Shown in pieces: positions 1 through 9,068 of a stretch of DNA of 64,000 nucleotides; position 1 is the stretch's first letter, and each line of letters begins with the position of its first letter. The translations under genes were made by a program, and so were the position numbers. The stretch is taken from the NCBI GenBank assembly GCA_900762355.1, contig CAAFGE010000016.1:1-64000 (forward strand), read 5' to 3'. Under the pieces are notes generated by a model. It was not told the origin of the DNA and did not search any database. It saw only the letters and a list, made by a program, of their open reading frames with translations. This DNA is from an uncultured Collinsella sp. (GTDB taxonomy: Bacteria; Actinomycetota; Coriobacteriia; Coriobacteriales; Coriobacteriaceae).

Positions 1-170
1 GAACAGACTCCCGAAATGCAGCATTCTTGAGGGAGATTTGAGGGCTCCGTTTCACTGGCTCCATGAAATTACGAAATCATACCGGCTTGTAACACCGCTC
101 GAAATGACGGGGGTCTTGGGCATCACTTGCTGGCGGGGTTCCTTGTCTGAGTTGGACTTGGTTGGTGGGG
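1..170. other. Left-edge stretch with no gene seen
   Basis: No reading frame with a start, ribosome binding site and recognisable product was found here. Short open frames on both strands are low-complexity and Arg/Pro-rich, as expected for shadows in GC-rich DNA. It is probably the region downstream of the minus-strand regulator that follows. Confidence 0.5.
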
Positions 171-548
171 TTACTGATCCCGGTCGCTGCCCCGTCTCAG
201 CATCGATCTTAGCTTCTCGAAGCTCTCCTCGCTCAGGCAGTGCTCCATGTGGCAGCCCTCTTGCGACGCGACCTCGGGCGTTACGCCTGCGTCCTCTAGC
301 AGACCTACAAAAAAACAGTGGCGCTCCCACATTTGACGGGCAACCTCAAGACCGCGTTCCGTCAGATGCACGTCGCGTTTGCCCATCTCCACGTAGCCGG
401 TGCTCTCCAAGGCCGCCATGGCTTTAGAGACGCTTGCTTTGGTTACGCCCAAGTATTCGGCAACGTCGATCGAGCGCACGATGCCCTGACGTTCCGACAG
501 AACGTAGATCGATTCGAGATAGTCTTCTCCGGATTCACGTAGGGCCAT
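171..548 (-). CDS. DtxR/MntR-family metal-dependent transcriptional regulator
   Basis: Small iron- or manganese-sensing repressor of 125 residues. Residues 1-65 form the winged helix (recognition helix near VTKASVSKAM). Residues 66-115 form the metal-binding and dimerisation domain. Likely metal ligands are D9, E12, H77, C99, E102 and H103, close to MntR/DtxR numbering. It lacks the C-terminal SH3-like domain of IdeR, as MntR-type members do. The chain ends in a charged tail (RRGSDRDQ). Which metal it senses cannot be told from sequence: MntR normally has Glu where C99 stands, and DtxR/IdeR have Cys. No metal transporter lies beside it in the window; its targets may be to the left or elsewhere. 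Confidence 0.9.
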   Translation of the reverse strand: MALRESGEDYLESIYVLSERQGIVRSIDVAEYLGVTKASVSKAMAALESTGYVEMGKRDVHLTERGLEVARQMWERHCFFVGLLEDAGVTPEVASQEGCHMEHCLSEESFEKLRSMLRRGSDRDQ

Positions 549-756
549 GGGCCGCCTTTCGCGATGATTGCTAGTTAGCCTTTGGATACTTTCCTTGGCT
601 TACTTTACCGCAAAAGTTGACCATGTCTTACTGCATTGACCAAAAAGTTAGCCGCGTTTCACAAAACGTGCGAGATGAAAACAAAATGGGAACGCCCCGC
701 AAGGAGTGTCCCCAGCTGCCGGCAGATAAGGAGCGTCCCCAAGTGCCGGGTCGCAG
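549..756. promoter_or_regulatory. Intergenic region upstream of the DtxR-type regulator
   Basis: This stretch should carry the minus-strand promoter of the regulator. Positions about 572-600 contain a loose inverted repeat (TTAGCC...GGCTTA), a possible autoregulatory metal-box site, but the match to DtxR boxes is weak. The left half is AT-richer than its surroundings. The right end holds the GGGGAC-type direct repeats listed separately. Confidence 0.3.
701..749. repeat. GGGGAC-family dispersed repeat (tandem pair)
   Basis: Two 22-nt near-copies of the pattern AAGGAnyGTCCCCAnsTGCC start at 701 and 728, exactly 27 nt apart. The same pair with the same spacing recurs at 17121-17169. The GTCCCC core (GGGGAC on the other strand) is also at the heart of the hairpins at 3438, 13896 and 17195. 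It lies between genes and codes for nothing recognisable. Confidence 0.75.
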
Positions 757-1527
757 CTACACGAGGCCAAAGTGCTTGGCGGCGTTGTAAATGCCGTCGT
801 CGTCTACGGCGGTCGTAACGTAGGTCGCCGCGGCCTTCACGGTATCCTGCGCGTTGCCCATGGCCACACTTGTGCCCACGGCCGAGAACATCGACAGGTC
901 GTTCTCGCCGTCGCCAAAGGCGATCGCCTCGCTCGCGTCGATGCCCAAGCGCTCCAGCGTCGCCGCCACGCCCAGGTCCTTGCCGCCGTTAGCGGGAATA
1001 ATATCGCAGAACAGATCGCACCAGCGCGTAGTGAGCGAATGCGACACGGAATCGGTCACGATATGCTCGTCGGCCGGATCAACAAAGGCGCAAAACTGGT
1101 AGACCGGTGCGTCAAAGGCGTGCTCAAACGGCTCCTCATGGTAGACAATCCCCGCGTTACTGCCAGCCGTCACCACGCGCTCGGACAGGCGGTTCACAAA
1201 CGAATTCTCGCCCTGCATGCACAGCGAGTCGTAGCGCCCCTCGGCCACCTGGCCCACGATCACCGCAACGTCGTCCGGGTCAATCGGACAGCTGCGGTAA
1301 ACCCCCTCGGCATCAAAGCAGTGCTGGCCCGAAAGCGTAATGTACGCATCCCAACCCAAGTCGAACAGCCAATCGGGCATCTGGTAGGTCGGGCGACCCG
1401 TAGCAATCACGCATGCGATCCCCTGCTCGTGAAAGCTATCGAGCACCCGCTGCGCCGACGCCGGAATCCGGTGCGTCTTAAAGCTCAGCAGCGTGCCGTC
1501 GATATCGAAAAACGCGGCTTTGATCAT
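757..1527 (-). CDS. Cof-type HAD superfamily phosphatase
   Basis: Cytosolic HAD hydrolase of the Cof/YidA class (IIB cap), 256 residues. Such enzymes dephosphorylate sugar phosphates, flavin or pyridoxal phosphates and similar small molecules; the substrate cannot be predicted. Motif I is FFDIDGTLL at residues 6-14 (nucleophile D8, acid/base D10), motif II is VIATGRP near residue 40, and motif III/IV is GGKDLGV ... FGDGENDLSMF toward the C-terminus. It starts just 6 bases after the stop of the ABC-F gene on the same strand, so the two are probably co-transcribed. Confidence 0.92.
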   Translation of the reverse strand: MIKAAFFDIDGTLLSFKTHRIPASAQRVLDSFHEQGIACVIATGRPTYQMPDWLFDLGWDAYITLSGQHCFDAEGVYRSCPIDPDDVAVIVGQVAEGRYDSLCMQGENSFVNRLSERVVTAGSNAGIVYHEEPFEHAFDAPVYQFCAFVDPADEHIVTDSVSHSLTTRWCDLFCDIIPANGGKDLGVAATLERLGIDASEAIAFGDGENDLSMFSAVGTSVAMGNAQDTVKAAATYVTTAVDDDGIYNAAKHFGLV

Positions 1528-1533
1528 CCTCGT

Positions 1534-3393
1534 CTACTCCTCGCCCTCGAGCTTTTCGCTCGCCTCGAGCCATGCCATCTCCAGCTCGTCCATGGCGGCG
1601 TGGGCCTCGTCGATCTTTGCCTGCTGCTCGCCCAGCGCCGTGTAGTTGGTGGGATCGACCTGAGCCATCGCAGCCTCGGCCTCCTCCACGCGAGCGCGCT
1701 GCGTCTCCATCTTGCGCTCGAGCGAGCTCACCTCGCGGCGGAGCTTCTGGCGCTCGGCGTTGGAAAGACCGTTGGGCTGCCCGCTCGTCTTGGGCTTTTC
1801 GGCCGCAACCGCTGCGGCGCCGGTGTCGAACGTGCCGGTCTTGGCACTCGGTGCGCCCACGGGCTCGCCCTCGGCAGTAGCGTTGCACAGGCGCAGGTAC
1901 TGGTCCACGCCGCCGGGCATATGCGTCAGGTGGCCGTCGAGCAGCGCCCACTGCTGGTCGGTCACGCGCTCCATCAAGAAGCGGTCGTGCGTCACCAGGA
2001 TCAGCGTGCCGGGCCAGCCGTCGAGCAGGTCCTCGACAATCGCGAGCATGTCGGTATCCAGGTCGTTGCCGGGCTCGTCCAGGATAAGCACGTTGGGCTC
2101 GTCCAGGATCGTCAGCAGCAGCGACAGGCGACGGCGCTGGCCGCCCGAAAGATCGCCGATGCGACTCCAGAGCTGCTGTGTCGTAAAGCCCAGGCGCTCG
2201 CAAAGTTTCTCGGGCGAAGTCTCCTTGCCGTCGATGACGTAGTACTTCTTATAGTTGCCGAGCACCTCGCGGATCGTGTCACCCATGTAGGGCTCGAGTT
2301 CCTCGAGCTGCTGCGACAGAACGCCAAAGCGCACCGTCTGGCCAATCTTCACACGGCCGCGCGTGGGCTCAATCTTGCCCTGGATCACGTCGAGCAAGGT
2401 CGACTTGCCGGCGCCGTTCTCACCCAAAAGACCATAGCGGTCGCCCGCGCCGATGAGCCAGGTCACATCGGTGAGCACCTGCTTGGGCGCACCATCGGTA
2501 TCCGCATAGCCGGCATCCACGTCGATGACATCGATGACCTGCTTGCCTAGGCGGCTCACGGCAAGGCGCTTGAGCTCCAGCTCGTCACGCACGGGCGGTA
2601 CGTCGGCGATCAGCTCGCGAGCAGCCTCAACGCGAAACTTGGGCTTGGTGGAACGCGCCTGGGCGCCGCGGCTCAGCCACGCGAGCTCCTTGCGCGCCAT
2701 GTTGCGACGGCGCTCCTCGGTAACGGCGGCCATGCGGTCGCGCTCCACGCGCTGCAGGATATATGCCGAGTAGCCGCCCTCGAAGGGATCGACCTGGCCG
2801 TCGTGGACCTCCCACATGCTGGTGCAGACCTCGTCCAAGAACCAGCGGTCGTGCGTGACCACGAGCATGGCGCCCTGGCCGCGCTGCCAGCGGGCCTTTA
2901 AGTGACGCGCAAGCCAGTTGATGGTGCGCATGTCCAGGTGGTTGGTGGGCTCGTCGAGCATGAGCACATCGTAGTCGCCGATCAGCAGGCGCGCGAGGTC
3001 CACGCGACGGCGCTGACCGCCCGAGAGCTCGCCCACCATGCCCTCCCAGGGCACATCGCTAATAAGACCGGCCAGAATCTGGCGCGTACGCGGACTCGAC
3101 GCCCACTCATACTCGGGCGTGTCGCCCACAACGGCATGATGCACGGTATCGGTGTCGACAAGCTGATCCTTTTGGCCGAGTAGACCGATCGTGGTGCCGC
3201 GGCGGTGCGTCACGCGTCCGTCATCGGGCTCCAGCGTGCCGGCGAGCACGCTCAGCAGCGTCGACTTGCCGTCGCCGTTTTTACCGACAATACCAATGCG
3301 GTCGCCCTCGCCCACGCCGAGCGTCACGCTATCGAAAATATGCTTGGTGGGAAACTCTAGGCTGATGGAATCGCATCCCAAAAGAATCGCCAT
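1534..3393 (-). CDS. ABC-F family ATPase, Uup-like
   Basis: Duplicated ATP-binding cassette protein without membrane segments, 619 residues. The first domain has Walker A GKNGDGKST at about 37-45 and signature LSGGQRRRVDLARLL. The second has Walker A GENGAGKST, signature LSGGQRRRLSLLL and Walker B VLILDEP. The linker contains ARKELAWLSRGAQARSTK, typical of Uup, and residues about 545-619 form a C-terminal coiled coil as in Uup. Family members act on the ribosome or on branched DNA (E. coli Uup); the role here is not resolved. The start is placed at 3393 because GAAGGAG precedes that ATG by about 9 bases and the family alignment begins there; a longer upstream frame is Cys/Trp-rich and implausible. 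Confidence 0.92.
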   Translation of the reverse strand: MAILLGCDSISLEFPTKHIFDSVTLGVGEGDRIGIVGKNGDGKSTLLSVLAGTLEPDDGRVTHRRGTTIGLLGQKDQLVDTDTVHHAVVGDTPEYEWASSPRTRQILAGLISDVPWEGMVGELSGGQRRRVDLARLLIGDYDVLMLDEPTNHLDMRTINWLARHLKARWQRGQGAMLVVTHDRWFLDEVCTSMWEVHDGQVDPFEGGYSAYILQRVERDRMAAVTEERRRNMARKELAWLSRGAQARSTKPKFRVEAARELIADVPPVRDELELKRLAVSRLGKQVIDVIDVDAGYADTDGAPKQVLTDVTWLIGAGDRYGLLGENGAGKSTLLDVIQGKIEPTRGRVKIGQTVRFGVLSQQLEELEPYMGDTIREVLGNYKKYYVIDGKETSPEKLCERLGFTTQQLWSRIGDLSGGQRRRLSLLLTILDEPNVLILDEPGNDLDTDMLAIVEDLLDGWPGTLILVTHDRFLMERVTDQQWALLDGHLTHMPGGVDQYLRLCNATAEGEPVGAPSAKTGTFDTGAAAVAAEKPKTSGQPNGLSNAERQKLRREVSSLERKMETQRARVEEAEAAMAQVDPTNYTALGEQQAKIDEAHAAMDELEMAWLEASEKLEGEE

Positions 3394-3437
3394 ATGCCCT
3401 GCTCCTTCGTAGAGATTCAACGTTGTCCATGATAGCG

Positions 3438-3478
3438 AAAACCACCACAAAGGGGACAGGCACCTTTGTGGTGGTTTT
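3438..3478. repeat. Perfect 16-bp-arm hairpin with GGACAGGCA loop
   Basis: Arms at 3438-3453 and 3463-3478 are exact reverse complements (AAAACCACCACAAAGG), enclosing a 9-nt loop; GGGGACAGG spans the arm-loop boundary. It lies between the ABC-F start and the pst terminator. The GGGGAC core links it to the other dispersed hairpins in the window. A T-rich tract follows on the plus strand, but no plus-strand gene needs termination here. Confidence 0.85.
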
Positions 3479-3503
3479 GGGCAAGCGCACCAGCACACGA
3501 CAC

Positions 3504-3540
3504 AAAAAGGCGGGCCATCTCCCGCAAGAGATGACCCGCC
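3504..3540 (-). terminator. Rho-independent terminator of the pst operon
   Basis: On the minus strand a GC-rich stem (GGCGGGTCATCTC ... GAGATGGCCCGCC) is followed by TTTTT. It lies about 57 bases after the pstB stop, so the operon ends with pstB and no phoU follows in this transcript. Confidence 0.85.
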
Positions 3541-3596
3541 TCTCCAATCAGTCCCGCGACAACCGTGGCCGCCGCGGGCCTCAAGCATGTCCCGGA

Positions 3597-4469
3597 CTAG
3601 GAGAACATGCCGGTGAGGTAATCATTCAGCCGCTTATCCTTGGGCCGTTGGAAAATCTCGTCAGTTTCGTCGTACTCGACCATATCGCCCATGTAGAAGA
3701 ACGCCGTGCGGTTGGACACACGCGACGCCTGCTCCATGTTGTGCGTCACGATGACGATGGCACGGTCGGCAACGATCGACGACATCAGGTCCTCGATCGC
3801 CAACGTCGAGATGGGGTCGAGCGCCGAGCAGGGCTCGTCGAACAGAATCACGTCGGGGTTGAGCGCCAGCGTGCGCGCGATGCACAGGCGCTGCTGCTGA
3901 CCGCCCGAAAGCGCATAGGCGCTCTTGTCGAGCTTGTCTTTGACCTCGTCCCACAGCGCGGCGCCGCGCAGGCTTTCCTCGACCATGCGATCGAGCTCGT
4001 CGCGGTCGGTGATGCCGTGGCGCTTGGGCGCAAACGTGATGTTGTCGCGAATGGACTTGCGAAACGGATTGGGCTGCTGGAACACCATGCCAATGGAACG
4101 ACGCAGCTCGTACGTGTTCTCGGTCTTGGTGTTCACGTTGCGCCCGCGGTAGTTGATCTCGCCCTCCACGCGACAGCCGCGAATCTCGCGATTCATAAGG
4201 TTGAGGCTGCGCAAAAAGGTCGACTTACCGCAGCCCGAAGGCCCGATGAGCGCCGTGATCTCGCCCTTATGGAAGTCGAGCGACGTATTGTGCAGCGCAT
4301 GGTGGTCGCCATAGTACACGTTGACGTCCTTGGCGGAGAGCACGACCTCGTCGCTCACGGCCTTGCCGCTCACGCGCACGCGCCTCTCGCTCTCCCCCAC
4401 GCTCGACAGAAAGTCCTGGGTGTCGGACGCGGCCGCCTCGGTTGCGGGCGTTGCATTCATATCGCTCAT
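3597..4469 (-). CDS. pstB: Phosphate ABC transporter ATP-binding protein PstB
   Basis: ATPase that powers high-affinity phosphate import with PstA and PstC at the membrane, 290 residues. Walker A is GPSGCGKST, the Q-loop lies in VFQQPNPF, the signature is LSGGQQQR and Walker B is VILFDEPCSALDP. An N-terminal extension of about 40 residues (Ala/Thr/Ser-rich, then ERRVRVSGKAV) precedes the ABC core and is longer than in E. coli PstB. The start codon overlaps the pstA stop as ATGA, indicating translational coupling. It is the last gene of pstSCAB; phoU, usually next, is absent here. Confidence 0.97.
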   Translation of the reverse strand: MSDMNATPATEAAASDTQDFLSSVGESERRVRVSGKAVSDEVVLSAKDVNVYYGDHHALHNTSLDFHKGEITALIGPSGCGKSTFLRSLNLMNREIRGCRVEGEINYRGRNVNTKTENTYELRRSIGMVFQQPNPFRKSIRDNITFAPKRHGITDRDELDRMVEESLRGAALWDEVKDKLDKSAYALSGGQQQRLCIARTLALNPDVILFDEPCSALDPISTLAIEDLMSSIVADRAIVIVTHNMEQASRVSNRTAFFYMGDMVEYDETDEIFQRPKDKRLNDYLTGMFS

Positions 4470-5392
4470 TCGGCCGTCATCTTCCTTGCCAGTTGCTTGC
4501 CCACGATACGGGCGACTACGTTAAACAGCAGCACGCAGGTCATCAGCAGTGCGGCGGTGCCCCAAACGATCTGCTGGGCCTCGGGGCTGCCCTCGCCATA
4601 GATCTTGTAGATGTGCACGGCCAGCGACTCGCCGGGACGGAACACGTTCCAGGCGCAGGTGGGGCTCGACAGGTTAAAGCTCAAGAAGTTCAGGCGAACC
4701 GGCGAGCTCATGCCCGAGGTAAAGAGCAGCGCCGCGGCCTCGCCAAACACGCGGCCGGCCGAAAGCACGATGCCGGTCACGATGGCGGGCATGGCCTCGG
4801 GAATCAGGATGTGCAGTGTGGCCTCCCAGCGAGTGAGGCCCATGGCCAGGCACGCATCGCGCTGGGCCTGCGGCACGTCCTCGAGCGCCTGCTGAATCAC
4901 GCGCACCAGGGTGGGGATGTTGAACATGGTGAGCGCGACGGCGCCGGAGATGATGGAGTACTTCCAGCCCAGCTGCACCGAGAACACCAGAAAGCCGAAC
5001 ATGCCCACGACAATGGAGGGCAGCGAGGACAGCGTTTCGATGGCGGTGGAGGCGATGTCGCGGATGGGCCCATCGGGCGCGTACTCAACCAAAAAGACCG
5101 CGCCGCCCAGGCTAATGGGCACCGAGATGATCAGGGTGATCAGCAGCAGATAGAACGAGTCGAACAGCTGGTAGAGCACGCCGCCCTGCGTTCCGTTGGC
5201 GCGTGCGGGCTGCGTGAGAAAGCCCGGCTGGAACAGCGTCGAGATACCCTCGAACAGGATGTAGGCCACCATGGAGACGACGATAAGCATGACGATGGCG
5301 ACAATCGCCGTCAGCACGCCCGTGGCGATGCAGTCCTGCTTTTGGACACGCCCGAGTCTCGCCTCGTCGATGTGGATGCGCGTGCTAGCCAC
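4466..5392 (-). CDS. pstA: Phosphate ABC transporter permease PstA
   Basis: Inner-membrane permease subunit of the Pst importer, 308 residues with about six membrane segments. The first is near residues 25-50. The binding-protein-dependent transport (EAA-like) loop contains EALEDVPQAQRDACLAMGLTRWEA. It begins with GTG at 5392, overlapping the pstC stop by 8 bases, and ends in the ATGA overlap with pstB. The gene order, spacing and paralogy with PstC make the assignment firm. Confidence 0.95.
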   Translation of the reverse strand: MASTRIHIDEARLGRVQKQDCIATGVLTAIVAIVMLIVVSMVAYILFEGISTLFQPGFLTQPARANGTQGGVLYQLFDSFYLLLITLIISVPISLGGAVFLVEYAPDGPIRDIASTAIETLSSLPSIVVGMFGFLVFSVQLGWKYSIISGAVALTMFNIPTLVRVIQQALEDVPQAQRDACLAMGLTRWEATLHILIPEAMPAIVTGIVLSAGRVFGEAAALLFTSGMSSPVRLNFLSFNLSSPTCAWNVFRPGESLAVHIYKIYGEGSPEAQQIVWGTAALLMTCVLLFNVVARIVGKQLARKMTAE

Positions 5393-6293
5393 GAGCCTTC
5401 GCCCCCTTGCGGCCGATAAGGTGGATGATCAGGATAAAGATGAGGCTCATGCCCATCAGCAGCAGGCCGAGCGCCCACAGGACGTCGTCCTGGGCCGAGC
5501 CCTCGGCATAGACCGCCATGGACGTGGTGAGCGTGGTGGTGATGGTGGACGCCGGCGACAGCAGCGACGTCGGCATGGCCTCGATGCCGCCAATGACCAT
5601 GCGCACGGCGAGCGTCTCGCCAAAGGCGCGGGTCATGCCAAGGATGACTGCGGTCATGAGCGACGGCATGGCGGACTTGAGCACCACGTGCCAGATGGTC
5701 TGCCAGCGGGTGTAGCCCAGCGCGAGCGAACCCTGGCGGTAGCTATCGGGCACGGCGCGCAGGCCATCGACCGAAAGCGTGGTCATCGTCGGCAGAATCA
5801 TGACGGCCAGCACGATGGCGCCGGGCAAGATACCCAGGCCTGTGCTCACGTGGAAAACGCTCTTCATAAGGCCGACGACCACGTGAAAACCGATGAGGCC
5901 AAAGACGACCGAGGGAATGCCGGTCAAAAGCTCAATAAGCGGCTGAAAGACCTTGGAGCCAAACTTAGGCTGAATCTCGACCGCAAAGATGGCAGAGCCG
6001 ATGGCGATGGGCAGTGCGATGAGCGTGGAGAGCACCATGACCGCAAACGAGGTGACGATCAGGGGCAGGGCGCCAGTGTAGGGCAGGCCGTTTTCGGCCG
6101 TGTTGGCCAGGTCCCACTTGGTACCGGTAAAAAACTCGACGATCGAGACGCCGTCCTTGAAAAAAGCCGAGAGGCCCTTTTGGGCGACCATAAAGATGAG
6201 CGCGGCAACGACAAGCGTCACGAGCGCTACGCACGCACCCGTGACGCCCAGGCCCACGTTCTCAAGCTCGCGCTTTGGCAGCTGTTTTGCCAT
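5385..6293 (-). CDS. pstC: Phosphate ABC transporter permease PstC
   Basis: Second permease of the Pst complex, 302 residues, six predicted membrane helices. The segment after the first helix (FFTGTKWDLAN) and the loop YRQGSLALGYTRWQTIWHVV are typical of PstC. It lies about 25 bases downstream of pstS and overlaps pstA. Together the two permeases form the phosphate channel driven by PstB and fed by PstS. Confidence 0.95.
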   Translation of the reverse strand: MAKQLPKRELENVGLGVTGACVALVTLVVAALIFMVAQKGLSAFFKDGVSIVEFFTGTKWDLANTAENGLPYTGALPLIVTSFAVMVLSTLIALPIAIGSAIFAVEIQPKFGSKVFQPLIELLTGIPSVVFGLIGFHVVVGLMKSVFHVSTGLGILPGAIVLAVMILPTMTTLSVDGLRAVPDSYRQGSLALGYTRWQTIWHVVLKSAMPSLMTAVILGMTRAFGETLAVRMVIGGIEAMPTSLLSPASTITTTLTTSMAVYAEGSAQDDVLWALGLLLMGMSLIFILIIHLIGRKGAKARG

Positions 6294-6318
6294 TGCAAAC
6301 CTTTCCGGGGGCGATTAC

Positions 6319-7257
6319 TTATTTAGCGGAGACCTTGCCACTGGCGTCCTTGACGACCTTCATGGCAGAAACGGGAATAAAGCCCTGCTCCTCGACGAGC
6401 TTGCCCTGGACGTCTTCGGAAAGCATGAACTCCAGGAAGGCCTTGGTGGCCTCGTCGGCGTCCTTAGCACAGTACATGTGCTCGGTCGCCCAGATCTTGA
6501 AGGAGTCGTCGGTGACGTTTGTGCTCTTGGGCTCGACGCCCTCGACCATGATGGCGTTGAACTTGGAGTCATCGAAGTGCGAGAAGTCGAGGTAGGAGAT
6601 GGCGTTGTCGGTGCTGCCCATCTGAGTCTGGACATCGCCGGACTTGTCGAGCTCGGCGTCGCCCTTAAAGTCGACGGCCTCGTCGCCAAAGACGGCGGCC
6701 TCGAAGGTGGCGCGGGTGCCGGAGCCGGCCTTGCGGTTGAGAACGACGATCTTGGCGTCGTCGCCGCCGACCTCCTTCCAGTTGGTGATCTGGCCGGAGA
6801 AGATACCCTTGAGCTGCTCGAGGGACAGGTCGTCGACCTTGACGTTCTTGGAGACGACGGGGCCCATGCCCACGACGGCGACCTCGTGGTCGACGAGGTT
6901 CTTGACCTGGTCGGTCTCGAGCTTGGTCTCGGCGAAGACGTCGGAGTTACCGATAGTGACGGTGCCGGCGGCGACAGCGGTCAGGCCCTTGCCCGAACCG
7001 TTACCCGAGCCAGAGACGGAGACGTCCGGGTTGGCATCCATGAACTTCTCGGCAGCAGCCTCGACGAGAGCCTGGAACGAGGAAGCGCCGTCGTAGGTCA
7101 CCTCGCCCGAGACGGACTCGGCAGCAGCGGCGCTGCCCTCAGCAGCGGTGTTGGCGGCGTTGGAGCCGCCGCAACCAACGAGACCGAGACCGACGATGCT
7201 GGCAAGACCACCAGCAAGGCCGAGGAACTGACGACGAGAATAAGCCTGATCGAGCAT
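6319..7257 (-). CDS. pstS: Phosphate-binding lipoprotein PstS
   Basis: Extracellular phosphate-binding protein of the Pst importer, 312 residues. The N-terminus MLDQAYSRRQFLGLAGGL carries a twin-arginine motif followed by a lipobox (LVGC), so it looks like a Tat-exported lipoprotein anchored by the Cys. Phosphate-contacting motifs GSGNGSGKGL and RKAGSGTRATFE are present. The start at 7257 is chosen because AAAGGAAG precedes it and the signal peptide fits; a start 33 bases upstream would place charged residues before the RR motif. First gene of pstSCAB; such operons are normally induced by phosphate limitation. Confidence 0.95.
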   Translation of the reverse strand: MLDQAYSRRQFLGLAGGLASIVGLGLVGCGGSNAANTAAEGSAAAAESVSGEVTYDGASSFQALVEAAAEKFMDANPDVSVSGSGNGSGKGLTAVAAGTVTIGNSDVFAETKLETDQVKNLVDHEVAVVGMGPVVSKNVKVDDLSLEQLKGIFSGQITNWKEVGGDDAKIVVLNRKAGSGTRATFEAAVFGDEAVDFKGDAELDKSGDVQTQMGSTDNAISYLDFSHFDDSKFNAIMVEGVEPKSTNVTDDSFKIWATEHMYCAKDADEATKAFLEFMLSEDVQGKLVEEQGFIPVSAMKVVKDASGKVSAK

Positions 7258-7577
7258 GATCTTCCTTTCATACATGCGACTCGCGGGCACCCTGCCCGCT
7301 TTGCTGTTTGGAAAGATACGGTCTCGATCGGGCGACGACCGCCTTATCTGCGGTTTCTTACGGACATTTGATAGACCCTTACCGCAAGCTCTGCCCAGCC
7401 TTTACAAACGGATAACAAACCCGCCACCAAGCATGGCCCGCCTTTTACACCAATAAAAACAAAGTTGCGGTGAAATAGTTCCTGCTTGGCCATCAAATGG
7501 CCCATTCTAGGAACTATTCCACCGCAACTTAAAAAGCCCGGACGAAAGGGGTGCTAAGTTGTTAAAACGCCGCAGCC
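7258..7577. promoter_or_regulatory. pst promoter region
   Basis: About 320 bases between the pstS start and the stop of the M20 peptidase. It must contain the minus-strand pst promoter; CTTTACAAACGG-like sequence near 7399-7411 could be part of a PhoB/PhoP-type direct repeat, but I cannot assign it with confidence. The stretch also includes the palindromic repeat at 7462-7530. Confidence 0.4.
7462..7530. repeat. AGTTGCGGTGAAATAG palindromic element, copy 1
   Basis: Arms at 7462-7482 and 7510-7530 pair over 21 bp with a single A:C mismatch. A 27-nt loop contains a smaller palindrome (GGCCAT...ATGGCC). Related copies are at 10762-10828 and 17003-17068. The outer 16 bases are conserved among copies, while the inner stem changes with compensating bases on both sides. 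Confidence 0.9.
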
Positions 7578-9014
7578 TTAAAGCTCAAGCTCGTTCAAAC
7601 GTAAGATCGCCACGATATAAATCTTGAGCGCCTGCTTGAGCTGTTCCTCGTTGGCGCACTCATTGGGGCCGTGCATCTGGCCGCCCCATGCGGGCAGCTC
7701 CAGGCCGGTCTCCTCGGGGCCAAACGAGACGGCGCGGGCAAAGTTGCGTGCGTACGTGCCGCCGCCCATGGCAAAGGGCTCAGCATGCTTGCCCGTAAAC
7801 TCGTTATAGGTATCAATAAGCGCCTTCACGGCCGGATCGTCGGCAGAGACCGAGAACGGCACCTTCGCACGACCCACACGGCACGTCACGCCAAAACGGC
7901 CCACGAGCGGATCGAGCTGCTCGCGGATGGTATCGGCACTCGCGCTGTCGGGGAAGCGCACGTCGATGACCTGCTCAATATGGCCATCCGCCACGCGGAT
8001 GACGCCAGCGTTGCAGGTAAGCGGGCCAAACGCCGGACTCGTCGCATCGATACCTAGGCCGCGGCCATAGGCATCCGCATGCACAAAGGCCAGGAACTTG
8101 ACGAACTCGTGCTCGGCAGGCGTCAGCAGGCGCTCGTCGCGTGCACCAAACGCGTCTTCGGCCTCGCGCAGATACGACACGATCAGGCCGACGGCGTTGA
8201 TGGTGCCCTCAGGCATCGAAGCGTGGCCGCCAATACCGTGGGCGAAAATCTGCGCATGCCCGTTATCAAGCGCCGTGATCTCCAGGCGGTCGGCGTTCTC
8301 AACGGGCGCCGGCAGCTCATCGGCGGCAATCGCGAGCTCGCAGATGGACCGCGACGGAATGGCATTGCTCGCCTCGGAGCCGCTCCACGACACGATGCGC
8401 CCGCCGTCGATCTTGGGACTCACGAACGTCGCCCCAAACTGGCCCTTCTCGGCATTGCAGACCGGAAACTCGGCATCGGGCGTAAACAAAAAGTCGGGGT
8501 CTGCGTGGTTCTCCAGATAATGGTGAACGTCGGACATGCCCACTTCCTCATCGCAGCCCAGCAGCGCGCGGAAAGTATAGCGCGGGGTAATGCCGTGCTT
8601 GAGCAGATAGGCGCCGGCGTAGAGTGACAGCACCGCCGGACCCTTGTCGTCGATAACGCCGCGGCCGAGCAGCCAGCCCTCGCGACGCTCCAGCGCAAAC
8701 GGGTCGGTGTTCCAGCCCGGGCCGGCGGGCACCACGTCCACGTGGCAGATGGTCGCGAGCTGCTTGTCGCCGCGGCCAGGGATATCGGCAATGCCCACAT
8801 AGCCCTCGTCGTCGCTCGTCTGATAGCCAAGCTTCTGCGCGATGCCGAGCGCACAGTCGAGCGCGTCACGGACCGGGCGGCCAAACGGCGCGCCGGGCTC
8901 TGCATCGGCAGAAACTGCCACGGACGGATAGCTCACCAGCTGCTCGATATCGGCGACGACATCTTCCCAGACCTCGTCGACATACTCAGCGACGCTCTGC
9001 TCCACCTGATTCAT
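7578..9014 (-). CDS. M20 family dipeptidase, PepV/Sapep-like
   Basis: Zinc-dependent cytosolic dipeptidase of peptidase family M20A, 478 residues. The metal-binding core is seen in ICHVDVVPAGPGW (His plus catalytic Asp), GRGVIDDKGP (bridging Asp), GCDEEVGM (catalytic Glu and ligand), FTPDAEFPV and, near the C-terminus, the last His in QMHGPNE. The lid domain lies roughly between residues 190 and 370. The start at 9014 follows GGAGG at 7 bases; an upstream in-frame start has no such site. Likely role: hydrolysis of imported dipeptides, consistent with the C69 dipeptidase at 36.7 kb. Confidence 0.93.
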   Translation of the reverse strand: MNQVEQSVAEYVDEVWEDVVADIEQLVSYPSVAVSADAEPGAPFGRPVRDALDCALGIAQKLGYQTSDDEGYVGIADIPGRGDKQLATICHVDVVPAGPGWNTDPFALERREGWLLGRGVIDDKGPAVLSLYAGAYLLKHGITPRYTFRALLGCDEEVGMSDVHHYLENHADPDFLFTPDAEFPVCNAEKGQFGATFVSPKIDGGRIVSWSGSEASNAIPSRSICELAIAADELPAPVENADRLEITALDNGHAQIFAHGIGGHASMPEGTINAVGLIVSYLREAEDAFGARDERLLTPAEHEFVKFLAFVHADAYGRGLGIDATSPAFGPLTCNAGVIRVADGHIEQVIDVRFPDSASADTIREQLDPLVGRFGVTCRVGRAKVPFSVSADDPAVKALIDTYNEFTGKHAEPFAMGGGTYARNFARAVSFGPEETGLELPAWGGQMHGPNECANEEQLKQALKIYIVAILRLNELEL

Positions 9015-9068
9015 AGACTGCCTCCTTACCAATGAGCGGCAAGCGTACCCGCCCCTCACATTTAGTTC

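Noticed and set aside
572..600. DtxR-box in front of the metal regulator
   Set aside because: Only loosely symmetric; noted as weak and not listed as an operator.
772..2550. Plus-strand open frame of 592 residues opposite the HAD and ABC-F genes
   Set aside because: Shadow of two recognisable genes; His/Arg/Leu-rich with no motif.
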